Assembly (NCBI RefSeq): GCF_000738085.1
Contig: NZ_JPRS01000097.1
Coordinates: 1-32,486 of the forward strand
Origin: Cryobacterium sp. MLB-32
GTDB taxonomy: Bacteria > Actinomycetota > Actinomycetes > Actinomycetales > Microbacteriaceae
Reading direction: 5' to 3'
DNA length: 32,486 bases
How positions within the stretch are numbered: the stretch's first letter is position 1; each line of letters starts with the position of its first letter. Both the position numbers and the translations under genes were made by a program. The notes beneath the pieces were generated by a model. It was not told where the DNA came from. It did no database searches and saw only the letters and a program-made list of their open reading frames with translations. This document shows, one piece after another, positions 1-7,609 of this stretch.

Positions 1-128
1 TGGGCTATCGCCCGGTGGGTGTTCTCCGACCCGTCGTCGGACAACTCCGCGAACATCCTCGCGGACACCTCTGACCGGGCCAAGGCCCCGGTCAGATCAA
101 CGAAAACACCTTCAATGGTGGTTGTCAT
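1..128 (-). CDS. N-terminal fragment of an unrecognised protein (runs off the window)
   Basis: The reverse strand from ATG at 126-128 encodes 42 complete codons beginning MTTTIEGVFVDLTGALARSE and remains open at the window edge. The codon usage is GC-rich but less extreme than that of the neighbours. No motif is visible in so short a piece. The Ala/Leu/Arg-rich helical look would suit the start of a DUF222/HNH protein like the one at the other end of the window, but nothing here proves it. There is no convincing ribosome-binding site before the ATG, so the start is provisional. Confidence 0.45.
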   Translation of the reverse strand, partial: MTTTIEGVFVDLTGALARSEVSARMFAELSDDGSENTHRAIA

Positions 129-160
129 AAGAAAAGTGTGACAGGCACCACCGACACTGG

Positions 161-180
161 AGCCTCAGAGGCTGAGCCTC
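161..180. terminator. Short GC-rich hairpins downstream of nucS
   Basis: Two overlapping perfect stems can form: AGCCT-CAG-AGGCT (161-173) and GAGGC-TGA-GCCTC (168-180). They are mutually exclusive and lie just past the 3' end of nucS (stop at 202) and before the next minus-strand start (128). There is no T-tract, so this is at most a weak terminator. Confidence 0.3.
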
Positions 181-201
181 GATTGGCTCTTCCCCAAGCC
201 G

Positions 202-900
202 CTAGAACAGCTTGGAGTGGGTGTCGTCGAGGCCGCGCATCGCGTCATAGTCGAGGAGCAGGCAGCGGATGCCGCGGTCCTCGGCCAGCCGACGCGCCTG
301 CGGCTTGATCTCCTGGGCGGCGAAAACGCCGGTCACCGGAGCGATGTGCGGGTCACGATTCATCAGCTCGAGGTAACGCGTGAGTTGTTCGACGCCGTCG
401 ATATCGCCGCGCCGTTTCAGTTCCACGGCCACCGACCGGCCGTTGGAGTCCTGGGCGAGGATGTCGACGGGGCCGATCGCCGTCATATACTCGCGGCGAA
501 CGAGGGTATGGCCGTCGCCGAGCAGGTGGATGTGCTCGGCCAGCAGCTTCTGCAGGTGGGCCTCGACGCCCTCCTTGATCAGGCCGGGGTCGATGCCGAG
601 CTCGTGGGCGGAGTCGTGCTCGACCTCATAGAGGCTCACGATGAGCTGGTCGTCCGTCTTGCCGTGAGTGACCGTCCACAGTGCGGTGATGCCGGCCGCG
701 GCCTGGTCTTCGTCCGGCTCGGAGAGTGCGAGGGTGCAGGGCGGGCTCATCCAGTTGAGCGGCTTGTACGAACCGCCGTCCGAGTGAACGAGCAGGCTCC
801 CGTCCGCCTTGATCATCAGGAGGCGGGTGGCCAGCGGCAGATGCGCGCTGAGCCTTCCGGCGTAGTCAACGGAGCATTTCGCAATCACAAGGCGCACCAT
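202..900 (-). CDS. nucS: Mismatch-specific endonuclease NucS/EndoMS
   Basis: A 232-residue protein that matches actinobacterial NucS along its whole length. The N-terminal DNA-binding half opens [17 protein letters not shown] and contains [13 protein letters not shown] (about 42-54). The C-terminal RecB-like nuclease domain shows D146 in VDILAQ, E160-x-K162 in VAVELKRRG and Q172-x3-Y176. The extreme C-terminus ends in KLF, resembling the short tail by which the family binds the beta sliding clamp. In actinobacteria without MutS/MutL, NucS cuts both strands at G-T, G-G and T-T mismatches and keeps mutation rates low. The start at 900 gives MVRLVIA, matching family members that begin at this point. 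It is probably monocistronic: the neighbouring genes are more than 70 nt away on both sides. Confidence 0.95.
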   Translation of the reverse strand: MVRLVIAKCSVDYAGRLSAHLPLATRLLMIKADGSLLVHSDGGSYKPLNWMSPPCTLALSEPDEDQAAAGITALWTVTHGKTDDQLIVSLYEVEHDSAHELGIDPGLIKEGVEAHLQKLLAEHIHLLGDGHTLVRREYMTAIGPVDILAQDSNGRSVAVELKRRGDIDGVEQLTRYLELMNRDPHIAPVTGVFAAQEIKPQARRLAEDRGIRCLLLDYDAMRGLDDTHSKLF

Positions 901-1016
901 CCGAGTTTATCCCCCTCTGAGTTAGGGCCTCTTGCTGTTCGCGACGGTCGAAACGTCGCCAACGCGAATTGTTCGAGACAACAGTGCGCGCATTTCAACC
1001 CCCATGACGCCAGTCC

Positions 1017-1253
1017 TCAGCGGGGTGCGGGGGTCTCGCCGTTGGCCACGGCCTCGATCCAGTCGGTGGCCTCGTCGGAGAACGTGAAACCCGACGATTC
1101 GGCCTCGCCGACCCACCAGACATCGGGGGAGATCACGCCGCCAGCCGCCGTGATCTCGGCGGCGACGTGCGCGGGCACGGTATCCCCGTTGTTCGCCATA
1201 AGCCAGTCCTGCGTCGCGGGCTTCACAAGCGGCCACCACTGCTCAATATCCAT
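1017..1253 (-). CDS. Small acidic protein, unknown function (78 aa)
   Basis: Beginning at ATG 1251-1253 the product is MDIEQWWPLVKPATQDWLMA..., a compact soluble-looking protein rich in Trp (five) and acidic residues, with no membrane segment or signal peptide. A GTG two codons upstream (1259) is also possible. The ATG is preferred because CAGACT lies six bases before it, the spacing of a leaderless -10 seen elsewhere in this window. The gene follows the MFS gene on the same strand after a 37-nt gap, so it could also be read as its distal partner. I do not recognise a family. Confidence 0.7.
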   Translation of the reverse strand: MDIEQWWPLVKPATQDWLMANNGDTVPAHVAAEITAAGGVISPDVWWVGEAESSGFTFSDEATDWIEAVANGETPAPR

Positions 1254-1290
1254 GCGCACAGTCTGCCACCGCGCGTGCCGGCAAGGCGCG

Positions 1291-2529
1291 TCAGCGGTGA
1301 ACGGATGCCGCGGGCCGGGCCGCCGGGGCAGCCAGCCCGGCCAGCACCATCAGCACCAGCACCACGAGGAGCGCGTAGAGCATGCCCCAGGCGTCGCCGA
1401 GCAGGCCCAATACCGGTGGTCCCACCAGGAACGCGAAGTAGCCGATCATGGCGACGGCACTGACCCGAGCGGCGGCGTTCTTCGTGTCATCGGCCGCGGC
1501 AGACATGCCCACCGGGAAACCGAGGGAGGCGCCGAGGCCCCACAGCACGGTGCCCACGTACACGAGCCAGGTGGTCGGCGCGAGGATGAAGACGATCAGG
1601 CCCACAATCCCCACCACGGCACAGGCCCGCAGCACGGCCACCCGACCGAAGCGGTCAAGCACCGGTCCGCCGACCACTCGACCCACGGTCATGGCCGCCA
1701 CGAACACTCCGAACACGATCGCGCCGGAGGCATTCGTGAAGCCGTGCCCGTCGACCGCGGCCAGGGCAAGCCAGTCATTGGCCGAGCCCTCCGCAAAGGT
1801 CATGCCGAGCACGATCACGCCGATGAGGAGCAGCTTGCGGTCGCGGAACACAGCGAAACTGTCGCTGAACCGGGCGCGCCACGTGGCAGCCCGCTCCGCG
1901 GGAGCATCGTCGCCGAGGTCGTGGCGCACGGGCACGAAACGCACGGCAGTGATGACGGTGGCCAGCACGAGCACGGCTGTCACCGCGAGGTGCGAGAACA
2001 CGGAGACCCCGAGAACGGATGCCGCCGCGCCGCCAAGCGCACCGAGCACCGTGCCGAGGCTGAAGCAGGCATGCATCAGAGGCATCAGCGTGCGGCCGAT
2101 CGAGCGTTCAGCGGCGGCACCCTCCACGTTCATCATCACGTCGAGGGAACCCATGCCGAACCCGAAAACGGCGAGGGCGCAGAACACAAACGGAGCAGAG
2201 GGAAAGAGGCTCACGCCGATTCCCATTCCGATGAGGCCCACGGCCGCCAGCGACATGCTGAGGGTCATCGCGCGGCGGGCACCGAACCGGGCGAGCAGCA
2301 ATGAGGCGAGCGCCAGCCCGATGACCGAACCCGCGGAGAGCCCGAAAATGAGCAGTCCGACCTGGGCCTTGTCGAGCCCGAGACTGTCGCGCACGGCCGG
2401 AATTCGGCTCATCCAGGAGGCAAGTCCGAGACCGCTCACGAAGAAGACGGCGAAGACGGCGTTGCGCCACAGCACAAGGCTGTGACGCGTGGCACCGGGG
2501 GCGGTGGGTGCGTTCACGGGAAGCGACAA
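1291..2529 (-). CDS. MFS transporter (YbjJ-like), 412 aa
   Basis: A 12-helix major facilitator. Hydrophobic segments follow each other through the whole 412 residues, with a basic loop LLARFGARRAM after helix 2 (the usual MFS loop 2-3 position) and its counterpart VLDRFGRVAVLRA in the second half. The opening, SWMSRIPAVRDSLGLDKAQVG, is typical of the YbjJ-type group often annotated as drug or sugar-phosphate permeases; the substrate is not predictable. The start is TTG at 2527-2529, with AGGA about eight bases upstream; a GTG four codons later is the alternative. It diverges from the iron importer operon, sharing a 164-nt intergenic region with the DtxR box, but the box lies nearer to the other gene. 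Confidence 0.88.
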   Translation of the reverse strand: MSLPVNAPTAPGATRHSLVLWRNAVFAVFFVSGLGLASWMSRIPAVRDSLGLDKAQVGLLIFGLSAGSVIGLALASLLLARFGARRAMTLSMSLAAVGLIGMGIGVSLFPSAPFVFCALAVFGFGMGSLDVMMNVEGAAAERSIGRTLMPLMHACFSLGTVLGALGGAAASVLGVSVFSHLAVTAVLVLATVITAVRFVPVRHDLGDDAPAERAATWRARFSDSFAVFRDRKLLLIGVIVLGMTFAEGSANDWLALAAVDGHGFTNASGAIVFGVFVAAMTVGRVVGGPVLDRFGRVAVLRACAVVGIVGLIVFILAPTTWLVYVGTVLWGLGASLGFPVGMSAAADDTKNAAARVSAVAMIGYFAFLVGPPVLGLLGDAWGMLYALLVVLVLMVLAGLAAPAARPAASVHR

Positions 2530-2644
2530 GTTGATTCCTGGGGTGCGAGGGCGAAGTGGTGCGGTCGTGCTGTGTTTTCAGATTACCGGCAACGTGCTGT
2601 GAAGCGGCGGCCGACTGGCGAATCGATTGGCCCCGCGCGCAAAG

Positions 2645-2663
2645 TTAGATTAGCCTTACCTTA
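2645..2663 (+). promoter_or_regulatory. DtxR/IdeR iron box
   Basis: TTAGATTAGCCTTACCTTA is a 19-bp near-palindrome close to the DtxR/IdeR consensus TTAGGTTAGSCTAACCTAA. It lies 30 nt before the ATG of the iron-binding lipoprotein gene, where a bound Fe(II)-loaded repressor would block the promoter. The established role of such boxes is repression when iron is sufficient and expression under iron limitation. Confidence 0.88.
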
Positions 2664-2693
2664 GTTCGTTGATTCGTCGTCTCAGGAGACCAC

Positions 2694-3728
2694 ATGCGCC
2701 TTTCGCTTCCGCTCGCCGCCCTTGTAGCCGGCGTGACCGCCCTCGCCCTCGTCGGCTGTTCCACGACGGCGTCCCCGGGCACGAGCTCGGAGGCCGACGG
2801 CGCGATCACGCTGTATTCCGGCCGCGACGAGGTACTCGTGCAGCCGCTGATCGACATGTTCGAGGAGCAGAGCGGCATCACCGTTGACGTGCGGTACGGC
2901 AACACCGCCGAGCTCGGTGCCACACTGCTGGAGGAGGGCGACCGTAGCCCCGCCCAGGTCTTCCTCGCCCAGGACGCCGGCGCCCTCGGTGCCCTGAGCG
3001 ACGCGGGCCTGTTCGCCACGTTGCCTGCCGAGACAACGAATGAAGTGCCCGCCGGCTTCACCTCCACCGACGACACCTGGGTTGGAGTCACCGGACGCGC
3101 CCGCGTGATCGCCTATGACGCCGAGAAGATGAGTGCGGCCGAGGTGCCGACATCCGTTGACGCCTTCACCGAGCCCGAGTGGAACGGCCGCCTCGCAATC
3201 GCGCCCACGAACGCGAGCTTCCAGGCCTTTGTCACCGCCTATCGCGTGCTGAACGGCGAAGACGCCGCCGACAAGTGGGTCGCCGCCCTCGCCGCGAACA
3301 ACCCGGTGATTTTCGACAATAACCGTGCCATCCTCGCGGCGGTCAACGACGGTGTCGTTGACGCCGGGCTGATCAACCACTACTACTGGTACGCCCAGGC
3401 CGCCGAAACCGGCGCCGAGAACATGCGCGCCCAGCTTTCCTACCCGGAGGCCGGCGACGCCGGGTCGATCGTGAACGTCACCGGAGCCGGCGTGCTCAAG
3501 GGTGCCGCGACGGATGCCGACGCCCTCGCGCTCGTCGACTTCCTCGTGTCGCCGACGGCGCAGCAGTACTTCGTGGACGAGACCTTCGAGTACCCGCTCG
3601 TCGCCGGTATCGATGCCCCGGCCGGGTTGCCCACGCTCGACTCGCTCGTGAACCCCGATCTCGACCTCGCCGACCTCGAATCCCTCGCTGACACCCAGGC
3701 GCTGCTCGCCACGCACGGCCTCATCTGA
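2694..3728 (+). CDS. Fe(III) ABC importer, substrate-binding lipoprotein (FbpA/SfuA/FutA type)
   Basis: A 344-residue secreted lipoprotein. Its N-terminal signal peptide ends in the lipobox LVGC with Cys22 as the lipidation site. It then follows the class of periplasmic-type ferric-iron binders: ITLYSGRDEVLVQPLIDMFE at the start of the mature domain, and the paired tyrosines Y230-Y231 in LINHYYWY, which in FbpA/FutA proteins coordinate Fe(III). It delivers iron to the permease and ATPase encoded next. AGGAG at 2684-2688 is well placed before the ATG. Expression should be iron-repressed through the DtxR box just upstream. The ligand is inferred from the tyrosine pair and the box together. Confidence 0.93.
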   Translation: MRLSLPLAALVAGVTALALVGCSTTASPGTSSEADGAITLYSGRDEVLVQPLIDMFEEQSGITVDVRYGNTAELGATLLEEGDRSPAQVFLAQDAGALGALSDAGLFATLPAETTNEVPAGFTSTDDTWVGVTGRARVIAYDAEKMSAAEVPTSVDAFTEPEWNGRLAIAPTNASFQAFVTAYRVLNGEDAADKWVAALAANNPVIFDNNRAILAAVNDGVVDAGLINHYYWYAQAAETGAENMRAQLSYPEAGDAGSIVNVTGAGVLKGAATDADALALVDFLVSPTAQQYFVDETFEYPLVAGIDAPAGLPTLDSLVNPDLDLADLESLADTQALLATHGLI

Positions 3729-3748
3729 TCCCGGTGCAGACGGAGGCG

Positions 3749-3779
3749 CGGGCTCGCTTCGGCGGCTCCGCCCTGCCCG
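3749..3779 (+). terminator. Intra-operon hairpin between lipoprotein and permease genes
   Basis: Nested arms CGGGC (3749-3753)/GCCCG (3775-3779) and GGCGG (3761-3765)/CCGCC (3768-3772) can fold into one interrupted hairpin 21 nt after the lipoprotein stop. No T-tract follows. Such elements between a binding-protein gene and its permease gene commonly stabilise or attenuate the transcript so that the binding protein is made in excess; this use is inference. Confidence 0.35.
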
Positions 3780-3879
3780 TTTGCGTTCCGCTCGCTACCG
3801 GCGCGGCGGTGCGCGCCCGTTGTGGCGGGAGCGCCGCGCGGCAGCGGCGCGGTCCGGGCATGACAGCAATGAGTGCCTC

Positions 3880-5457
3880 GTGAGCGTGCTCGTTCCGGCT
3901 CTCGAGCCGGTCGTGACGGCGCCGCGCCCTCGGGGAACCTACCGCTTCGGGGCGCCGGGCTGGCTGCTCGTGATCGCCGCCCTGTGCGCCTCCGCCGCGG
4001 CCATCCCGCTCGTGTACCTCGTGGTGCGCACGACTGAGGCCGGCCTCGCCGAGCTTCTCGACACCCTGCTGCGCCCCCGGGTGTTGCAGCTCACGCTCAA
4101 CTCGGTGCTGCTCGCCGCCACGGTGACCGCGTCCTGCCTCGTTCTCGGTACCATCAGCGCCTGGGTGCTCACCCGGGTGCGCCTGCCTGCCGGCCGCGCG
4201 TTGCTGATCGTGACGGCGCTGCCCCTGGCCGTGCCGAGCTACCTCGCCGCCTACGGCTGGCTGGTGTGGTTCCCGTCGCTGAACGGATTCTGGGCGGCCT
4301 GGTTCGTGATGACCGCGGTCTGCACGCCCTACGTGACGCTCCCCGTCGCGGCGGCGCTGCGCGGGGCATCCGGTGACCTGGAAGCGGTTGCCCGCACCCT
4401 CGGTCGCGGGCCCTTCGGCGCGTTCCGGGCGGCGACCTGGCCGCAGATCCGCCCGGCCGCCATCTCGGGCGCGCTGCTCGTGTGCCTGTACTCTCTCTCG
4501 GACTTCGGCCTGGTATCGATGCTGCGCTTCCAGACGCTCACCTGGGGAATCAACGCCGCCTACGGGGCGAGCTTCGACCGCAACCAGGCCGCGCTGCTTG
4601 CCCTCGTACTCGTGGTGCTCGCCCTCATCGTGGTGGCGGGGGAGCGCAAGAGCCGTGGCCAGGTCGAACGCGCGGGCGGCCGCAGCACCCTGCCGGTGCA
4701 CCGTCCCGGGCGCTGGCTGGCCCCACTCCTGGCGATCATCCTGCTTGCGCCGATCGCGGGCATCGTCGTGCCGATGGTGGGCCTGCTGAGCCGCCTGCTC
4801 GATGCCGCCACGCTGCGAGCCGTCGATGTTCCCCGCCTCGTCGACGCCATCGGCGCCACCCTCGGGCTGGCCCTCGCCGCCGCGCTCGTGGCCGCCGTGC
4901 TGGCCCTGCCGATCGCGGCTCTGGCCGCGCGCTACCGCGGCCGACTCGTGACCGCGATCGAGGCCGTGGGCTTTCTCGGCCACGGGCTGCCGGGTATCGT
5001 CGTGGGCCTCTCGCTCGTGTTCTTCGCACTCGCCGCGGTTCCGGCGCTCTACCAAACGTCGGTCGTGCTCGTGTTCGCCTACGTCGTATTGTTCATGCCG
5101 CGGGCGATCGGCAGCATGCGCAGCGGCATCGCCGCCGTGCCCGGCAGCCTCACCGATGTGTCGCGGATGCTCGGCCACTCGCCCCTCGTCACCTGGTGGC
5201 GGGTGACGGCCCGCCTGGCCCTGCCCGGAATCGGGGTCGGCGCCCTGCTGGTGGCCATCTCGGTCATGAAAGAATTGCCCGCAACGCTGTTGTTGCGTCC
5301 CACCGGCATTTCCACTCTCTCCACCGAGCTGTGGAGCCGTACCTCGGTGTTCGAATTCGGCGGGGCGGCGCCCTACGCGGCGGCCCTCGTGCTGCTCGCG
5401 GCCGTTCCCACGGTGCTCTTGTCGGGCATCCGTGGTGTTGCAAAGGAGAAATCGTGA
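3880..5457 (+). CDS. Fe(III) ABC importer, fused permease (FbpB/SfuB type)
   Basis: About 525 residues with two tandem binding-protein-dependent permease domains, each followed by an EAA-type coupling loop: EAVARTLGRGPFGAFRAATW in the first half and DVSRMLGHSPLVTWWRVTAR in the second. Roughly twelve membrane helices are visible, as expected for the fused iron-permease class. The GTG at 3880 is chosen because hydrophobic sequence starts about 25 residues later. An in-frame TTG at 3781 would add a 33-residue Arg-rich extension that looks like translated intergenic DNA. A short frame ATG 3860 to TGA 3883 overlaps this GTG (see findings). The 3' end overlaps the ATPase gene by 4 nt. Confidence 0.88.
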   Translation: MSVLVPALEPVVTAPRPRGTYRFGAPGWLLVIAALCASAAAIPLVYLVVRTTEAGLAELLDTLLRPRVLQLTLNSVLLAATVTASCLVLGTISAWVLTRVRLPAGRALLIVTALPLAVPSYLAAYGWLVWFPSLNGFWAAWFVMTAVCTPYVTLPVAAALRGASGDLEAVARTLGRGPFGAFRAATWPQIRPAAISGALLVCLYSLSDFGLVSMLRFQTLTWGINAAYGASFDRNQAALLALVLVVLALIVVAGERKSRGQVERAGGRSTLPVHRPGRWLAPLLAIILLAPIAGIVVPMVGLLSRLLDAATLRAVDVPRLVDAIGATLGLALAAALVAAVLALPIAALAARYRGRLVTAIEAVGFLGHGLPGIVVGLSLVFFALAAVPALYQTSVVLVFAYVVLFMPRAIGSMRSGIAAVPGSLTDVSRMLGHSPLVTWWRVTARLALPGIGVGALLVAISVMKELPATLLLRPTGISTLSTELWSRTSVFEFGGAAPYAAALVLLAAVPTVLLSGIRGVAKEKS

Positions 5458-6599
5458 CCTGGGTCACCGTTGACGGATTGCGCGTGTCGTACGGCGAAAC
5501 CGCCGTGCTCGACAGTGTCAGCCTCGGCATACCGCGCGGCAGCCTCGTGGCCGTGCTCGGCCCGAGCGGATGCGGCAAGACCACCCTCCTGCGCGCCGTC
5601 GCCGGCCTGCTCCCCGCGTCGGCCGGCACTATCCGGGTGGGCGACCGGGTAGTCTCCGCGCCCGGTGTGCAGCTTGCTCCCGAAAAGCGCGGCATGGGTT
5701 GGGTTCCGCAAGATGCCTCTCTCTTCCCGCACCTCACCGTGGGCGAGAACATCGGCTTCGGCCTGCCGCACGCCAGCCGGGCCGACCGGGCGACCCGTAC
5801 CGAGCGAATCGCGGAGCTGGCCGCGCTCGTGGGTCTCGAGGGCCTCATCGACCGCGCCCCCTCGCAGCTGTCGGGAGGGCAGGCTCAGCGCGTGTCGCTG
5901 GCCCGGGCCCTCGCCCCGCGGCCCGACCTGATGCTCCTCGACGAGCCCTTCGCGGCCCTCGACCCGCTGCTGCGCGCGGCGTTGCGCACCGAAGTGGCCG
6001 CCCTGCTGCGCGACCAGAAGAACACCAGCCTGTTGGTGACCCACGACCAGGAGGAGGCGCTCTCGCTGGCGGACTACGTGGCCGTGATGCGCGGCGGACG
6101 CCTGCTGCAGTGGGGCACTCCGGCCGAGGTCTACGAACACCCCCTGAGCCTCTGGGTCGCCGCCTTCGTGGGCGACACGGTGGAGTTGGACGGGCGCTGG
6201 GCCGACGGCCGGGTGGAATGCGCGCTCGGACCGGTCGACGCCGTGACCGCGGACGGGACACCCGCTGGGGAGGGAACCTCCGTGCGGCTCATGCTTCGAC
6301 CGGAATGGATCCATCTCTCCCCGGCCATCACCCGTATCGTGTCACCGGCCGCGCTGCCGGAGAGTTCCCGCGCCGTGGCCCCGCACCGTTCCGGCCTCGG
6401 CGTGGAACCGTCCGGCACGGAGCGCATCACGGCCACCGTGCTGTCCATCGCTTACGGCGGACACGACGCGCTCGTGAGCCTCGAGCTGGTCGACGGAACG
6501 ATCATTCGGGCGCGGGTCGCCGCCCCCGACCTGCCGACGCGCGGCGACCGGGTGCGCGTCAGCATCCGCCGCCCGGCCCTCGCTTACCCCGTGGGGTAA
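5454..6599 (+). CDS. Fe(III) ABC importer, ATPase (FbpC type)
   Basis: The 381-residue nucleotide-binding subunit that powers ferric-iron uptake. Visible motifs are Walker A GPSGCGKTT (about 36-44), Q86 of the Q-loop, signature LSGGQ (139-143), Walker B LMLLDEP (about 159-165) and the switch His197 in LLVTHDQEE. Residues after about 240 form the C-terminal regulatory/TOBE-like domain usual in FbpC and MalK relatives. It starts with GTG at 5454 in a GTGA overlap with the permease stop and has AAGGAG at 5442-5447, so it is translationally coupled. The last codons lie inside the inverted repeat at 6584-6599. Confidence 0.93.
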   Translation: MTWVTVDGLRVSYGETAVLDSVSLGIPRGSLVAVLGPSGCGKTTLLRAVAGLLPASAGTIRVGDRVVSAPGVQLAPEKRGMGWVPQDASLFPHLTVGENIGFGLPHASRADRATRTERIAELAALVGLEGLIDRAPSQLSGGQAQRVSLARALAPRPDLMLLDEPFAALDPLLRAALRTEVAALLRDQKNTSLLVTHDQEEALSLADYVAVMRGGRLLQWGTPAEVYEHPLSLWVAAFVGDTVELDGRWADGRVECALGPVDAVTADGTPAGEGTSVRLMLRPEWIHLSPAITRIVSPAALPESSRAVAPHRSGLGVEPSGTERITATVLSIAYGGHDALVSLELVDGTIIRARVAAPDLPTRGDRVRVSIRRPALAYPVG

Positions 6600-6617
6600 C
6601 CCGTCAGGTAGAACCTG
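6584..6617 (+). terminator. Two consecutive inverted repeats at the end of the iron operon
   Basis: TTACCCC-GT-GGGGTAA (6584-6599) is a perfect seven-base inverted repeat containing the ATPase stop codon. Five bases later CAGGT-AGA-ACCTG (6605-6617) is a perfect five-base one. They separate the iron operon from the regulator promoter (-10 at 6629). Either could be a terminator stem or a dimeric regulator site; no U-rich tail is present. Confidence 0.4.
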
Positions 6618-6628
6618 CCCCGGCTCGC

Positions 6629-6652
6629 TAGAGTGAACGCATCGTGGTTCAC
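6629..6652 (+). promoter_or_regulatory. Promoter -10 and overlapping inverted repeat of the IclR gene
   Basis: TAGAGT (6629-6634) fits an actinobacterial -10. It is overlapped by GTGAAC (6633-6638), eight bases, then GTTCAC (6647-6652), a perfect inverted repeat covering the expected transcription start near 6641. An operator placed like this would allow the IclR protein to repress its own gene. The reading as an autoregulatory site is inference. Confidence 0.45.
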
Positions 6653-6673
6653 GGGCGAGAAAAGGGTGGCACA

Positions 6674-7486
6674 GTGGCCGGTCGAACGCAGTCTCCCGGT
6701 CAATCGGTGACCTCGCGCGTGTTGAGTATTCTGGCGTCGTTCGAACACACCGCGTCGGCTCGTACCCTGACCGAGATCAGCCAGCAGAGCGGGCTGCCGC
6801 AGAGCACGGCGCACCGCCTGCTGGGCGAACTCGAGGAGTGGGGAGCGGTGCAACGGGATGCCCAGGGCCGCTACCAGATCGGCCTGCGCCTCTGGGAATT
6901 GGGCCAGCACGCTGGTCGGCGGCTGCGAGATGTGGCCCGCCCCTACCTGCAGGACCTGTTCGGCCTCACCCAGGAGACCGTGCACCTCGCCATCCGGGAC
7001 GGCACCGAGGTGCTCTACATCGACCGGGTCTACGGGAGCCGGCGGGTGCCGCAAGCCTCCCGGGTAGGCGGACGGCTGCCCCTGCACGCTACGGCTGTTG
7101 GCCGGGCCATCCTCGCCTTCGAAGACGGCTGGGTGCGGGACGCGGTGCTCGGCGGACCTCTCGCCCAGACCACACCCTTCACCAAGGTGGACCCCGAGGC
7201 GCTGCGCCGGGAGCTGGCGAAGGTCCGCGAGCAGAACTTCGCCCTCGCCTCGGAGGAGGTGCGTCTCGGGTCGTGTTCGCTGGCCGTGCCGGTGTTCCAG
7301 ACCGACGGCGGCATCTTCGGCGCGATCGGAATCGTGCTGCCGACCGCCCGCGCGCACCAGCTGGAGCGCAACCTGCCGGTACTGCTCGGCACGGCCGCAC
7401 GCCTCCAGGCCGCAATCGGGCACCTTCCCGCCTCGGCGCTGCAGTCGGCGCGGAGGGCTCCTCACGTGCCGCGTCCCGCCGTCTGA
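6674..7486 (+). CDS. IclR-family transcriptional regulator, probably of the cre-like operon
   Basis: About 270 residues with the two-domain IclR layout. The N-terminal winged helix-turn-helix (about 5-75) includes RTLTEISQQSGLPQSTAHRL and the wing DAQGRYQIGLRL. The C-terminal effector domain follows, with VHLAIRDGTEVLYIDRVYG, LPLHATAVGRAIL, SCSLAVPVF and GAIGIVLP, all characteristic of IclR ligand domains. GTG 6674 is chosen because AAAAGGG sits about eight bases upstream; GTG 6644 is possible if the mRNA is leaderless. The gene lies 123 nt before the P450 gene in the same direction. IclR proteins often control adjacent aromatic-catabolism genes, so it is the best candidate regulator of the operon. 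A phenolic or 4-hydroxybenzoate-like effector is a guess. Confidence 0.9.
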   Translation: MAGRTQSPGQSVTSRVLSILASFEHTASARTLTEISQQSGLPQSTAHRLLGELEEWGAVQRDAQGRYQIGLRLWELGQHAGRRLRDVARPYLQDLFGLTQETVHLAIRDGTEVLYIDRVYGSRRVPQASRVGGRLPLHATAVGRAILAFEDGWVRDAVLGGPLAQTTPFTKVDPEALRRELAKVREQNFALASEEVRLGSCSLAVPVFQTDGGIFGAIGIVLPTARAHQLERNLPVLLGTAARLQAAIGHLPASALQSARRAPHVPRPAV

Positions 7487-7522
7487 AAGACTGCCGGATA
7501 ATCTCAGGGCACTTCCGCCCAG

Positions 7523-7557
7523 TGGGACACTCCGGCGCGATTTCCGCCGCTGTCCCA
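7523..7557 (+). promoter_or_regulatory. Long-spaced inverted repeat upstream of the P450 operon
   Basis: TGGGACA (7523-7529) and TGTCCCA (7551-7557) are perfect seven-base arms separated by 21 bp. Their centres are 28 bp apart, close to whole helical turns, so both could be contacted on one DNA face by a dimer or tetramer such as an IclR protein. It lies 53 nt before the chosen P450 start in the 123-nt gap between regulator and operon. Confidence 0.5.
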
Positions 7558-7609
7558 TTAGATGGTCCTAGTTCCCCACAGCCGTGGAACACGAAGCCAA
7601 GGAGCACCA

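Noticed and set aside
1..128. The 5' fragment being the missing start of the HNH gene at the other end
   Set aside because: The two lie at opposite edges of a linear window, and nothing in the 42 residues identifies DUF222.
217..2304. Long plus-strand open frame (695 codons) across nucS and the MFS gene
   Set aside because: It is antisense to two clear genes, its translation is His/Arg/Gly-rich with no domain, and such frames are a by-product of high third-position GC.
3721..5178. Minus-strand frame of 485 codons opposite the iron permease
   Set aside because: The translation is low-complexity His/Gly/Arg-rich and no promoter or start signal is visible; the plus strand has a clear two-domain permease.
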